Positions 8,960-17,444 of a stretch of 64,000 bases of DNA are shown one piece after another. The DNA is from an uncultured Aquimarina sp. (GTDB lineage Bacteria > Bacteroidota > Bacteroidia > Flavobacteriales > Flavobacteriaceae), in NCBI GenBank assembly GCA_947495425.1, contig CANLYR010000008.1, positions 62,001 to 126,000 on the forward strand, given 5' to 3'. Under the pieces are notes generated by a model. The model was not told the origin of the DNA. It searched no databases and saw only the letters and a program-made list of their open reading frames with translations. Position 1 is the stretch's first letter. Every line of letters starts with the position of its first letter. Made by a program: the position numbers and the translations under genes.

Positions 8960-9019
8960 TTTTTGTATGCGATTAGAATCCAATATTTGGGATGATAAAA
9001 GCCAAATCTAATTTGTAAA

Positions 9020-9673
9020 ATGAAAAAATTTCTTGTCCTTGGTGTTCTATTTGTATTACCATTAGTCGCTTATTTATTTTTTGCTTCTGGGGTTCATAAT
9101 TTTGCTAAACTTCCTGTATTAAATAACACTGTAGGTAGTGTCGAACAATTTGAAAGTCTTACCAAAGAAGAAATAACTTTTAAGAATAAAATTACGATAC
9201 TCGGCTTTTTGGGGGAAAATATATATAATAAGCAAGGAAACGCTTTTAACCTAAATCAAAAGATTTATAAAAAAAATCACGGTTTTCAGGATTTCCAGTT
9301 TGTAATGGTTTTGCCTTATGGTAGTGAAGATGCTGCAAAAAAGCTACTAGATGAGCTGGGTAATATTGCTGATGTATCTGGGTGGAAATTTGTTTTCGGC
9401 ACACCAGAAAGCATTACAAGGCTATTTAGAACTTTAAAAACCCCTCACCAATTAGATGAGAATCTATCTACGCATTATGTTTATGTAATAGACAAAGAAG
9501 GAAATTTAAGAGGTAGAGACGGTACGTTAAAAGAGAATGAAGCAAAAGTATATGGCTACGATGCAAGTTCGGTAGCAGATTTGTCAAACGTTATGGGTGA
9601 CGACATAAAGGTAATTCTTGCAGAATACCGTTTGGCGCTAAAAAAGTATAAAGCAAATCGTAAAGAGCAATAA
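9020..9673 (+). CDS. Membrane-anchored Sco-like thioredoxin-fold protein lacking the CxxxC copper site
   Basis: A 217-aa protein with an N-terminal membrane anchor (residues 4-23) and a soluble domain. I do not recognise it as a named family, but by eye it follows the same plan as the Sco protein encoded next. GWKFVFGTPESI resembles DWHFLTGDREDI of the neighbour, and STHYVYVIDKEGNLRGRDG resembles EHNGYFALIDQEGYIRSRYD, keeping the copper-ligand-type His (about residue 152). The segment where Sco has CPTICP reads FLGENIYNK, with no cysteine at all. A thiol or Cu(I) role like that of Sco is therefore unlikely. It sits between the oxidase operon and sco, suggesting an assembly or accessory role in respiration. 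The function is inferred from context only. Confidence 0.75.
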   Translation: MKKFLVLGVLFVLPLVAYLFFASGVHNFAKLPVLNNTVGSVEQFESLTKEEITFKNKITILGFLGENIYNKQGNAFNLNQKIYKKNHGFQDFQFVMVLPYGSEDAAKKLLDELGNIADVSGWKFVFGTPESITRLFRTLKTPHQLDENLSTHYVYVIDKEGNLRGRDGTLKENEAKVYGYDASSVADLSNVMGDDIKVILAEYRLALKKYKANRKEQ

Positions 9674-9704
9674 CAACGAACACTTTAAAACTATAATAAA
9701 ACTC

Positions 9705-10442
9705 ATGAAAAAGTATTCATACGTTGGTATATCATTCATTGTTCTGCTATTTGGAATCATTTTTATTCCCAGAATAGTAAATAGAGTAAAAAGCACTTCT
9801 ATTATAAAAAATGATAGAATGAGTGCTAATAACCCAATTGCAAATGAAAAGTTGTCGTACATAAAAATTAATGGTGAACCCAAAAAAGTACCTGATTTTG
9901 CTTTTTTTAATCAAGACAGCATATTAATCACGAATCATGATTATAAAGGGAAAGTATATATTGTTGATTTTTTCTTTACAAGTTGCCCTACCATTTGTCC
10001 TAAGATGAGTAAAAATTTGGTGCATTTACAAAACCAATTAAAAGAGTATCCAAACTTTGGGATTGCTTCTTTTACTATAAATCCTAAAATGGACACCCCT
10101 TCTAGACTTAAGAAATATGCTGAAAGATATAAAGTAACGGATCCAGATTGGCATTTTTTAACTGGTGATAGAGAAGATATTTATGAATTGGCTAACGCAG
10201 GATTTAATATCTATGCAGCAGAGAACGCAGATGTTCCTGGGGGATTTGAGCATAATGGTTATTTCGCACTTATTGATCAAGAAGGATATATAAGATCACG
10301 ATATGACGCATCGGGTAATCCCATAATTTACTATCGGGGTACAATCGCAGTAGATGAAAAAGTTGATGAAAATGGAGAAGAAGAACAAATTACAGTTTTA
10401 GAAGAAGATATTAAAAAACTATTAAAAAAAGATGAGTACTAA
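9705..10442 (+). CDS. SCO1/SenC family copper-delivery protein
   Basis: A Sco protein that inserts copper into, or reduces, the CuA centre of cytochrome oxidase. It is 245 aa with an N-terminal membrane anchor (about 5-24) and a thioredoxin-fold domain facing the periplasm. The CxxxC motif FFFTSCPTICPKMS places cysteines at about residues 94 and 98, and the third ligand His is in GGFEHNGYFALID (about 183). It starts 31 nt after the cysteine-less paralogue and its last codons overlap the DUF420 gene by 11 nt, indicating one operon. Confidence 0.93.
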   Translation: MKKYSYVGISFIVLLFGIIFIPRIVNRVKSTSIIKNDRMSANNPIANEKLSYIKINGEPKKVPDFAFFNQDSILITNHDYKGKVYIVDFFFTSCPTICPKMSKNLVHLQNQLKEYPNFGIASFTINPKMDTPSRLKKYAERYKVTDPDWHFLTGDREDIYELANAGFNIYAAENADVPGGFEHNGYFALIDQEGYIRSRYDASGNPIIYYRGTIAVDEKVDENGEEEQITVLEEDIKKLLKKDEY

Positions 10443-10977
10443 TACCACTACTGTAGAGAAAAAATATAATAAATGGATTATTATTTTATCGATAGTTATC
10501 CCGCTAGCGGTAGCTGCACTATTTGGCGTCAATTTAAGAAAATTAGGTTTTGAAGTTGAACCTCTTACTTTTTTACCACCAATCTATGCCTCAATAAATG
10601 GTTTGACAGCGATTGTTCTACTAGCGGCATTATGGGCTATTAAAAATAAAAAAGTAAAATTGCATGAAGCACTAATGAAGATCGCAATTTTATGTTCAGT
10701 TTTATTTCTGATCATGTATATAGGGTATCACATGACTAGTGATTCCACCAAATTTGGAGGAGAAGGTGCTGTGCGCTATGTATATTACTTCATCCTCATT
10801 ACACATATTATTTTGTCTATTGTAGTTATACCTTTTGTATTAACTACTTATGTTCGTGCTTTGGCACAACGATTTGATAAACATCGTAAGATTGCAAGAT
10901 TTACATTTCCGATTTGGTTATATGTTGCTATCACTGGGGTAATCGTGTATCTAATGATTTCACCATATTATGTCTAA
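10432..10977 (+). CDS. DUF420 family membrane protein
   Basis: A 181-aa polytopic membrane protein with about five hydrophobic segments. It carries the DUF420 features: HEALMKIAILCSVLFLIMYIGYHMTS with conserved His residues, and LAQRFDKHRKIARFTFPIWLYVAITGVIVYLM near the C-terminus. DUF420 (CtaM-like) proteins are encoded beside sco and cytochrome oxidase genes in many bacteria and are linked to oxidase assembly, though the mechanism is not settled. The start codon lies inside the end of sco (ATGAGTACTAA overlap), so translation is coupled. Confidence 0.88.
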   Translation: MSTNTTTVEKKYNKWIIILSIVIPLAVAALFGVNLRKLGFEVEPLTFLPPIYASINGLTAIVLLAALWAIKNKKVKLHEALMKIAILCSVLFLIMYIGYHMTSDSTKFGGEGAVRYVYYFILITHIILSIVVIPFVLTTYVRALAQRFDKHRKIARFTFPIWLYVAITGVIVYLMISPYYV

Positions 10978-11057
10978 TAAGTAAACACAAATAGTATATG
11001 CCTTACGATTAGTTTGAAATTCATAAATCAAAGGGTCATATATTAATTTTTTCTGAA

Positions 11058-11291
11058 ATGAAAATAAGAATATTCTATATATCAATTCTTCTTATATTGG
11101 TCTTTATTCCGGTTGAAGCTCAATGTGCGATGTGTAGGGCAGTTCTCGAAAGTGAAGAAGGTCAAAAAACCGCAAAAGGAATTAATAATGGAATCATCTA
11201 TTTGATGATTATTCCATATATCCTAATTGGAGTTGTAGGATATTTTATATATAGAAACAAGAAAAAATCAAATGACTCGACTAAACTTTAA
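11058..11291 (+). CDS. Small membrane protein with a CxxC motif, oxidase-linked
   Basis: A 77-aa protein with a signal-like N-terminal helix (residues 1-20, ending VEAQC), an immediate CAMC pair, a short charged loop (ESEEGQKTAKGINNG), and a C-terminal membrane helix (about 46-66) followed by a lysine-rich tail. I do not recognise a named family. The position after sco and DUF420, and a periplasmic CxxC just after the signal cleavage point, suggest a metal- or thiol-handling role in oxidase assembly. That is inference. It is short, but the signal/TM architecture supports it being real. Confidence 0.7.
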   Translation: MKIRIFYISILLILVFIPVEAQCAMCRAVLESEEGQKTAKGINNGIIYLMIIPYILIGVVGYFIYRNKKKSNDSTKL

Positions 11292-11443
11292 CATTTTCAT
11301 AACAAATTGCAGTGTAACAAAAACGATTAATACTTAGTCTTATCTATCAAGACGACACTAGCCAAATAAAAAAATCTTCGTGGGGAAACTAGAGGATTAT
11401 TAACAAAGTATTTGCATACATCAGTTGGTGAGTTGTGATTTAA

Positions 11444-11467
11444 TTAAGGCGCAATGTTGTGCCTTAA
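11444..11467. promoter_or_regulatory. Palindromic element upstream of the ABC exporter operon
   Basis: TTAAGGCGCA-ATGT-TGTGCCTTAA, an inverted repeat of 10-bp arms with one mismatch, ends 18 nt before the ATG of the ATPase gene. With no T run it is more likely an operator or leader hairpin than a terminator. Confidence 0.5.
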
Positions 11468-11485
11468 CAATCTTAATCAAGTAGT

Positions 11486-12187
11486 ATGATTGAAATTAAA
11501 GACTTGCATAAATCATATCAAATGGGGAGCAATTCGCTCCATGTGCTCAAAGGAATAGATTTTAATGTAAAAGAAGGAGAACTAGTGGCTATTATGGGGT
11601 CATCGGGTTCTGGAAAGTCTACATTGCTCAATATTTTAGGAATGCTTGATGAAGCCGATAGTGGAAGCTATTTTTTGGATAATGTTCCCATTAAAGGTTT
11701 AAATGAGACCAAAGCAGCACAATACCGCAATAAATTCTTAGGTTTTGTTTTTCAGTCTTTTAATCTTATTAATTATAAAACTGCACTAGAGAATGTTGCG
11801 CTGCCACTATATTATCAACGTAAAAAACGAAAAGAAAGAATCGAAACTGCGATAAGTTATCTAGGTAAAGTGGGCTTGGCAGATTGGGCAACACATTTGC
11901 CGAGTGAACTTTCTGGAGGACAAAAACAGCGTGTTGCTATTGCCAGAGCATTAGCTGCAGATCCCAAAGTACTTTTGGCAGATGAACCAACAGGAGCACT
12001 GGATAGTACAACTTCTTATGAAGTTATGGACATCATTCAGAGTATAAATGATGAAGGAAAAACAATATTAGTCGTTACACACGAGCCCGATATTGCTGAT
12101 ATGTGTAAACGTATAGTGCATCTTAAAGATGGCGTAATTGTAGAAGATAAAAAAGTAGAACAAGTAAGAGCTTCTCAATATGTTTGA
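11486..12187 (+). CDS. MacB/LolD-type ABC transporter ATP-binding protein
   Basis: The cytoplasmic ATPase of an exporter of the MacB/LolCDE/FtsE superfamily, 233 aa. All nucleotide-binding motifs are visible: Walker A GSSGSGKST (about 38-46), Q-loop VFQSFNL, signature LSGGQKQRV, Walker B VLLADEPTGALD, and H-loop VVTHEPD. It overlaps the first permease gene by 8 nt and begins a five-gene operon ending in a TolC-type channel, so the whole is a tripartite efflux or secretion machine. The substrate is not deducible. Confidence 0.95.
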   Translation: MIEIKDLHKSYQMGSNSLHVLKGIDFNVKEGELVAIMGSSGSGKSTLLNILGMLDEADSGSYFLDNVPIKGLNETKAAQYRNKFLGFVFQSFNLINYKTALENVALPLYYQRKKRKERIETAISYLGKVGLADWATHLPSELSGGQKQRVAIARALAADPKVLLADEPTGALDSTTSYEVMDIIQSINDEGKTILVVTHEPDIADMCKRIVHLKDGVIVEDKKVEQVRASQYV

Positions 12188-13409
12188 TAGAGATCGATGG
12201 CAAGAAATATTTGAAGCCATAGGAAAGAATAAGTTACGTACATTTCTTTCTGGGTTTACTGTAGCATTAGGGATTTTGATTTTCACTGTATTATTGGGAC
12301 TAGGTAATGGGCTGCTCAATAGTTTTTTAAACGGTTTTGTGGATGATGCTCAAAATGTAATTTTTATTAATTCGGGGAATACTTCTAAAGCATATAAGGG
12401 ATTTCAGGAGAATCGTAAAATTCAATTCAAAAATGAAGATTTTGACTTTGTAAAAGACAATTATAAAGGTAAAATAGAATTTGCAACACCAAGAGTATAC
12501 CGCGAAGGGCAAGCAAAGTATAAAAAAGAATCGGGGCTCTATAGTTTGCGAGGGGTGAATCAAGATCACCAATATCTCGAAAAAACAATTATGATGAAAG
12601 GCAGATATCTAAATGCAGTAGATATCGCAGAGCGCACCAAAAATATCGTAATCGGAAGATTGGTAGAGAAAGACCTGTTCAAGAACGAGAATGCTCTCGG
12701 AAAAATGTTAGATATGGATGGGATCGCGTATAAGATCGTAGGGGTCTTTCAGGATAGTGGAGGCGATAACGAAGAACGCATAATTTATATCCCATTCTCA
12801 ACAGTACAGCTTCTTTTTGGCAACAATGATCTTCTTGATCAGATCAATATAACCTACAATATGGCCATGAGTGCAGAGCAAGCGATTGCCTTTGCAGAAC
12901 AGATAGAAAAAGATCTTAAAGAAAAATTTAAAGTCGACCCGACGGATCAAAGTGCTATCCGAACAAGAAGTTTTGCCGAAGGGATCAAAGAAACTATGGT
13001 TATTCTGGGAGGGATTTATTTCATAATCTTTATCGTAGGGATAGGAACGCTTATTTCGGGAGTCATTGGGATTGGTAATATTATGACATTTAGTATCAAA
13101 GAAAGAACCAAAGAATTAGGAATTAGAAAAGCGTTAGGCGCATCTCCCAAATCAATAATAGCAATGGTACTTCAGGAGTCAATTTTGATTACTTCTGTAG
13201 CAGGATATGTAGGTTTGTTGCTAGGAATTTTTGTATTAAAACTAATCGGGAATAATCTGGAGAAGTTTTTTATTCTTAATCCAAAAGTAGATACAGGTGT
13301 GATTATGGTTGCTACAATCACCCTAATTTTAGCAGGGCTATTTGCAGGATATATACCAGCCAGAAGAGCTGCCAGAATAAAACCTATTATCGCATTAAGA
13401 GATGAATAA
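12180..13409 (+). CDS. MacB-like ABC transporter permease (first)
   Basis: A 409-aa permease with the MacB topology: one N-terminal membrane helix (about 20-42), a periplasmic MacB_PCD domain of roughly 230 residues, and three C-terminal helices in an FtsX-type domain (ISGVIGIGNIMTFSIKERTKELGIRKALGASPKSI, then two more helices). The cytoplasmic coupling segment KERTKELGIRKALGA and the terminal PARRAARIKPIIALRDE are characteristic. It pairs with the next permease as a heterodimer powered by the ATPase encoded upstream. Confidence 0.93.
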   Translation: MFDRDRWQEIFEAIGKNKLRTFLSGFTVALGILIFTVLLGLGNGLLNSFLNGFVDDAQNVIFINSGNTSKAYKGFQENRKIQFKNEDFDFVKDNYKGKIEFATPRVYREGQAKYKKESGLYSLRGVNQDHQYLEKTIMMKGRYLNAVDIAERTKNIVIGRLVEKDLFKNENALGKMLDMDGIAYKIVGVFQDSGGDNEERIIYIPFSTVQLLFGNNDLLDQINITYNMAMSAEQAIAFAEQIEKDLKEKFKVDPTDQSAIRTRSFAEGIKETMVILGGIYFIIFIVGIGTLISGVIGIGNIMTFSIKERTKELGIRKALGASPKSIIAMVLQESILITSVAGYVGLLLGIFVLKLIGNNLEKFFILNPKVDTGVIMVATITLILAGLFAGYIPARRAARIKPIIALRDE

Positions 13410-13425
13410 TTAAAATCAAGTTGAG

Positions 13426-14688
13426 ATGAAGTTTATATTTGAAAGAGATACTTGGCAAGAAATTTACGGAACAATTCGTAAGAATAAAATACGAACAGTG
13501 ATCACTGTTATAGGAGTGACTTGGGGCGTATTTTTATTTGTAATCCTATTAGGAATGGCCAAAGGTCTCGATAATAGCTTCAGGAGTCAGTTTAATGATT
13601 TTGCTACTAACACTATGTTTGTGTGGGGGCAGCAAACCAGTATCCCTCATGACGGTTTTAAACGAGGAAGAAGAATGCAGCTTACGCTGGATGATGTAGA
13701 TGCTCTAAAATCTCAGGTAGATGATATCGAATATATCACACCTCGCAACGTTACAGGGCAATGGGGAACACCTCCTGGTCAATTTGTAAGAGGTGCAAAA
13801 TCTGGCGCTTTCAAAGTATTTGGAGATTATCCGACTATAGATAAAGTTTCGAAGAAAAAGATTTTTGATGGAGGTCGATTTATTAATGAAGAAGATATCA
13901 AATATGAGCGCAAAGTCTGTGTGATAGGAGAGGATATCTATAAACAGTTTTATAATAAAGATGAAGAGGCTATCGGGGATTTTGTAAAAATAAACGGAAT
14001 CTACTTTAAAGTGATTGGAGTATATAAACCAACGCAGTCTGGATTTGAGGGTGATGATTCTATTTTTTTACCGTTTACAACATTTCAAACTATTTTTAAT
14101 CAAGGAAAAGATATATCCTGGATGGTGATCACCGCAAAAGAAAATAAAAACATAGTAAACACAGAGACTACCATAAAAACCATGCTCAAAAGAATGCATG
14201 ATGTGCACCCAGATGATACGCAGGCTTTTGGTAGTTTTAATCTGGGAGAAGAAGTAGCAAAAGTAAATGGATTTTTATCCGGGATGCGTTTAATAACTTA
14301 TATCGTTGGTATAGCCACATTAATTGCGGGTGTGATAGCCATAGGAAATGTGCTTTTAATTACAGTAAAAGAAAGAACCCGAGAGATTGGAGTTCGCAGA
14401 GCACTAGGGGCAACGCCAGCAGAGGTAAGAGGTCAGATCATGTTAGAATCTATTTTACTTACATTTGTAGCAGGTCTTATAGGGTTTGTTTTTGGTACTC
14501 TCGTTCTTTGGGGAATTAATAAAGCAATCGGTAATAACGACGACATTCCTATCCTAAATCCATCAGTAGATTTCTTTGCAGCAGTTGGCGCACTGTTGTC
14601 TATTGCACTATTAGGTACACTTATAGGTCTCATCCCTGCACAAAAAGCGGTTAGTATAAAGCCTATAGAAGCATTAAGAGAAGAATAA
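13426..14688 (+). CDS. MacB-like ABC transporter permease (second)
   Basis: A 420-aa paralogue of the preceding permease with the same one-plus-three helix plan. The N-terminus FERDTWQEIYGTIRKNKIRTVITVIGVTWGVFLFVILLG matches the start of the first permease (DRDRWQEIFEAIGKNKLRTFLSG), and it has the same coupling motif KERTREIGVRRALGATPAEV and end PAQKAVSIKPIEALREE. It starts 16 nt after its partner. Two separate permease genes imply a heterodimeric transporter, rather than the homodimer of E. coli MacB with fused ATPase. Confidence 0.93.
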   Translation: MKFIFERDTWQEIYGTIRKNKIRTVITVIGVTWGVFLFVILLGMAKGLDNSFRSQFNDFATNTMFVWGQQTSIPHDGFKRGRRMQLTLDDVDALKSQVDDIEYITPRNVTGQWGTPPGQFVRGAKSGAFKVFGDYPTIDKVSKKKIFDGGRFINEEDIKYERKVCVIGEDIYKQFYNKDEEAIGDFVKINGIYFKVIGVYKPTQSGFEGDDSIFLPFTTFQTIFNQGKDISWMVITAKENKNIVNTETTIKTMLKRMHDVHPDDTQAFGSFNLGEEVAKVNGFLSGMRLITYIVGIATLIAGVIAIGNVLLITVKERTREIGVRRALGATPAEVRGQIMLESILLTFVAGLIGFVFGTLVLWGINKAIGNNDDIPILNPSVDFFAAVGALLSIALLGTLIGLIPAQKAVSIKPIEALREE

Positions 14689-14721
14689 TAATCAGAATAG
14701 AACAATCAATCAGAAACAAAA

Positions 14722-15843
14722 ATGAAAAAGTTTATTAAAATCCTATTAATAGTCGTATTTGTAGCTTTACTTGGTTTTTCAGGTAAATACTTAATAGATT
14801 CTAATAGTAAATCACCAATAGTATTCACTACCGAAAAGGCCTTTAAAACCTCTATAGAAGAAAAAACAGTAGCAACAGGTAAAGTAGTTCCAGAAGAAGA
14901 AATAGAAATCAAACCACAGGTTTCTGGGATTATAGAAAAAATTTATGTAGAAGAAGGTAAAGCGATTAAAACAGGAGAATTAATCGCAAAAGTGAAAGTA
15001 GTTCCAAATGAGCAATCGTTAAATGCTGCAAGGGGTCGTGTAAAAAATGCAGAAATAAGTCTTAAAAATGCAAAGCAGGATTATGATCGTAATAAAGCAC
15101 TTTTTGATAAGGGAGTTATAGCTACTCAGGATTTTCAGAACATACAACTTAGTTTTGATCAGGCAAAACAAGAAGTTATTAATGCAAAAAATGATCTTCA
15201 GATTATTCGTCAGGGATCAACAGGTGGAGCACAAGCCATAACCAATATTAGAGCTTCTGTAGCAGGAACTATTTTAGAAATTCCAGTAGAAGAAGGGGAT
15301 CAGGTGATCCAAAGTAATAACTTTAACGACGGAACAACAGTTGCTACTATCGCTGATCTGGGGAAAATGATTTTTGAAGGGAAAGTAGATGAAGCTGAAG
15401 TTAATAAGCTGAAAATTGATATGCCTCTAAAAGTAAGTCTGGGTGCTATAAGAGACAAAGAGTTTGAAGCCAAATTAAAATTTATAGCACCAAAGGGAAC
15501 TGAAGAACAAGGTGCTGTACAGTTTAAAATTGAAGGAGAAGTGTTCTTGGATGAATCTCATTTTATAAGAGCGGGATATAGTGCCAATGCCTCTATAGTC
15601 TTAGACACCAAAGAAGATGTTTTGGCAATCAGAGAAGCCTTATTACAATTTGATACTGAAACAGAACAGCCATATGTTGAAATTAAAGTGGGGGATCAAG
15701 AATTTGAGCGTAAAGATATCGAAATAGGGCTTTCAGACGGGATAAATGTCGAAATAGTATCTGGAGTCACCCAAGAAGATGATATTAAGGTTTGGAGTAA
15801 AACAGAACCGATTAAAAAAGAAGGTGAAGAGAATCAGGATTAA
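14722..15843 (+). CDS. HlyD/MacA-type periplasmic adaptor protein
   Basis: A membrane-anchored adaptor (373 aa) that bridges the ABC permeases and the outer-membrane channel. An N-terminal helix (about 5-24) is followed by a biotinyl-lipoyl half-domain (EIKPQVSGIIEKIYVEEGKAIKTGELIAKV), an alpha-helical hairpin (about 95-150, NAARGRVKNAEISLKNAKQDYDRNKALFDKG) and the second lipoyl half (NIRASVAGTILEIPVEEGDQV), then beta-barrel and membrane-proximal domains. Position 34 nt after the second permease and directly before a TolC-family gene supports a tripartite system. Confidence 0.93.
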   Translation: MKKFIKILLIVVFVALLGFSGKYLIDSNSKSPIVFTTEKAFKTSIEEKTVATGKVVPEEEIEIKPQVSGIIEKIYVEEGKAIKTGELIAKVKVVPNEQSLNAARGRVKNAEISLKNAKQDYDRNKALFDKGVIATQDFQNIQLSFDQAKQEVINAKNDLQIIRQGSTGGAQAITNIRASVAGTILEIPVEEGDQVIQSNNFNDGTTVATIADLGKMIFEGKVDEAEVNKLKIDMPLKVSLGAIRDKEFEAKLKFIAPKGTEEQGAVQFKIEGEVFLDESHFIRAGYSANASIVLDTKEDVLAIREALLQFDTETEQPYVEIKVGDQEFERKDIEIGLSDGINVEIVSGVTQEDDIKVWSKTEPIKKEGEENQD

Positions 15844-15910
15844 GAAGAAGACACATATCTTCATAATAAAAAATACAGAGGGAATATTACAACAATACAG
15901 TTTACATACT

Positions 15911-17365
15911 ATGAAAATTAAGATTTTAACGCTATTTATCATTTGTTCTTGCACTTTTATCACACAGGCGCAAGACGATGACAAGAAATGGACACTGCGC
16001 GAATGCGTTGAGTATGCACTAGAAAATAATATTACAATAAAACAGTCTGAGCTTGATTATGAGGCTTCAAAAATTGATAAGAGTGATGCTGTTGGTAATT
16101 TTTTACCTACGTTAAATTTATCAGCAGGGAACACTTGGAGTTCTGGTTTGAGTCCCGATCCTATAACCGGTACAAATAGAACACAAACATTTAGAAGTTC
16201 TAATTATGGAGCCGGAGTTGGAATATCAATTTTTACGGGGCTTAGAAATTTGAGACGATTTCAAAGAGCAAAGCTCAACAGACTTTTAAACCAATATAAC
16301 CTTGGGAAATCCAAGGATGATATTGCCTTATTTATTGCCAATGGTTATTTGCAAGTACTGTTAAATAGGGAGTCCCTAAAAGTGATAGAAAAACAACATG
16401 AGATTACATTAGAACAATTACAGAGGACCAAAGATCTCGTAGATGCAGGGGTTTTGCCTCAAGGTGATCTTCTTGAGATTCAGGCTACCTCTGCAGACGA
16501 ATTAACGCGTATCGTGCAAGCACAGAATGCCGTACAAATTTCTTTAATTGCTTTAGCGCAGGCGCTATTAATAAAAGACTATGAGCGTTTTGATATTGCA
16601 GAGCAGGAGTATTTAGTGCCCGTTGCCGAAATTTTAGAAAAACCTATAGATCAAATAATAGCTAAGGCTCGAGAATCTAGATACGAAGTGCAAATCGCAG
16701 AACAAAATAAAAGCATAGCAGAAAAAGACCTTCAGATTGCGAGAGGTGCATACTATCCATCACTTAATGGATCTTTCGGCTATAATACCGCAGAAACAAA
16801 TGCAGCATCTTTTGAGCAGGTTATTGATCCAGATAACCCGATTGTCACAAGCAGTATAGGTAGAGTAGAAGGTACGGGTCAAAATGTAATAGGCGAATTT
16901 CCTAATAGCACATTAGTAGAACGAGGTGCTGATCCCTTCATCAATCAATTATATCGAAATGATGGTATTAGTTATGGATTGTCTCTTTCTGTTCCTGTTT
17001 TTAATGGTTTTTCTGTTAGAAATTCAGTGAAAAGAAGTAAAGTAAATGTAAAGAGAACTGAATTTCAGCTAGAGCAAGCACAATTAGATTTAGATAGTAA
17101 TGTATATCAGGCGTATCTTGATGCCAAAGGTTCGGCAGAAGCCTATGAAGCCTCGCTGGTATCGGTTAAAGCTCAAGAAAGAGCCTATGAATATGCAAAA
17201 AACAGATATGATGTGGGATTAACCAATGCTTTTGATTTTAGTCAATCAAAATTTAGATTAGAAAATGCCCAAAGTCAAGAAGTACAAAATAAATTTGATT
17301 ATATTTTTAAACTTAAAGTACTCGAACTTTTTTTCGGAATAAAGATTGCCGAAATAAAATTGTAA
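15911..17365 (+). CDS. TolC family outer membrane efflux protein
   Basis: An outer-membrane channel, 484 aa from the ATG at 15911. The track start at 15779 overlaps the adaptor and adds 44 basic residues before an obvious signal peptide (MKIKILTLFIICSCTFITQAQ). The mature part begins with the OEP-family WTLRECVEYALENNITIKQSELDYE and shows two repeats of long coiled-coil helices, the second around LDSNVYQAYLDAKGSAEAYEASLVSVKAQERAYEYAKNRYDVGLTNAFDFSQSK. It is the last gene of the exporter operon; a short hairpin lies right after its stop. Confidence 0.93.
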   Translation: MKIKILTLFIICSCTFITQAQDDDKKWTLRECVEYALENNITIKQSELDYEASKIDKSDAVGNFLPTLNLSAGNTWSSGLSPDPITGTNRTQTFRSSNYGAGVGISIFTGLRNLRRFQRAKLNRLLNQYNLGKSKDDIALFIANGYLQVLLNRESLKVIEKQHEITLEQLQRTKDLVDAGVLPQGDLLEIQATSADELTRIVQAQNAVQISLIALAQALLIKDYERFDIAEQEYLVPVAEILEKPIDQIIAKARESRYEVQIAEQNKSIAEKDLQIARGAYYPSLNGSFGYNTAETNAASFEQVIDPDNPIVTSSIGRVEGTGQNVIGEFPNSTLVERGADPFINQLYRNDGISYGLSLSVPVFNGFSVRNSVKRSKVNVKRTEFQLEQAQLDLDSNVYQAYLDAKGSAEAYEASLVSVKAQERAYEYAKNRYDVGLTNAFDFSQSKFRLENAQSQEVQNKFDYIFKLKVLELFFGIKIAEIKL

Positions 17366-17366
17366 T

Positions 17367-17384
17367 ACCATGGCTAACCATGGT
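17367..17384. other. Short perfect hairpin after the tolC-type gene
   Basis: ACCATGG-CTAA-CCATGGT, a 7-bp stem with 4-nt loop, begins 2 nt after the stop codon. It lacks a T tract, so it may be a weak terminator or an mRNA 3'-end stabiliser; its role is open. Confidence 0.45.
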
Positions 17385-17421
17385 CTAAATAAGGCGAGAA
17401 CGATAGTTTAGGTATTTAAGT

Positions 17422-17429
17422 TATCTTTG
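17422..17429 (+). promoter_or_regulatory. -7 promoter element for tsaB
   Basis: TATCTTTG matches TAnnTTTG exactly, 15 nt before the ATG at 17445. Transcription would start near 17436, inside the track's longer ORF, which argues against the TTG start at 17427. No clear -33 TTTG is present. Confidence 0.5.
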
Positions 17430-17444
17430 CTCAAATTTTTTAAA

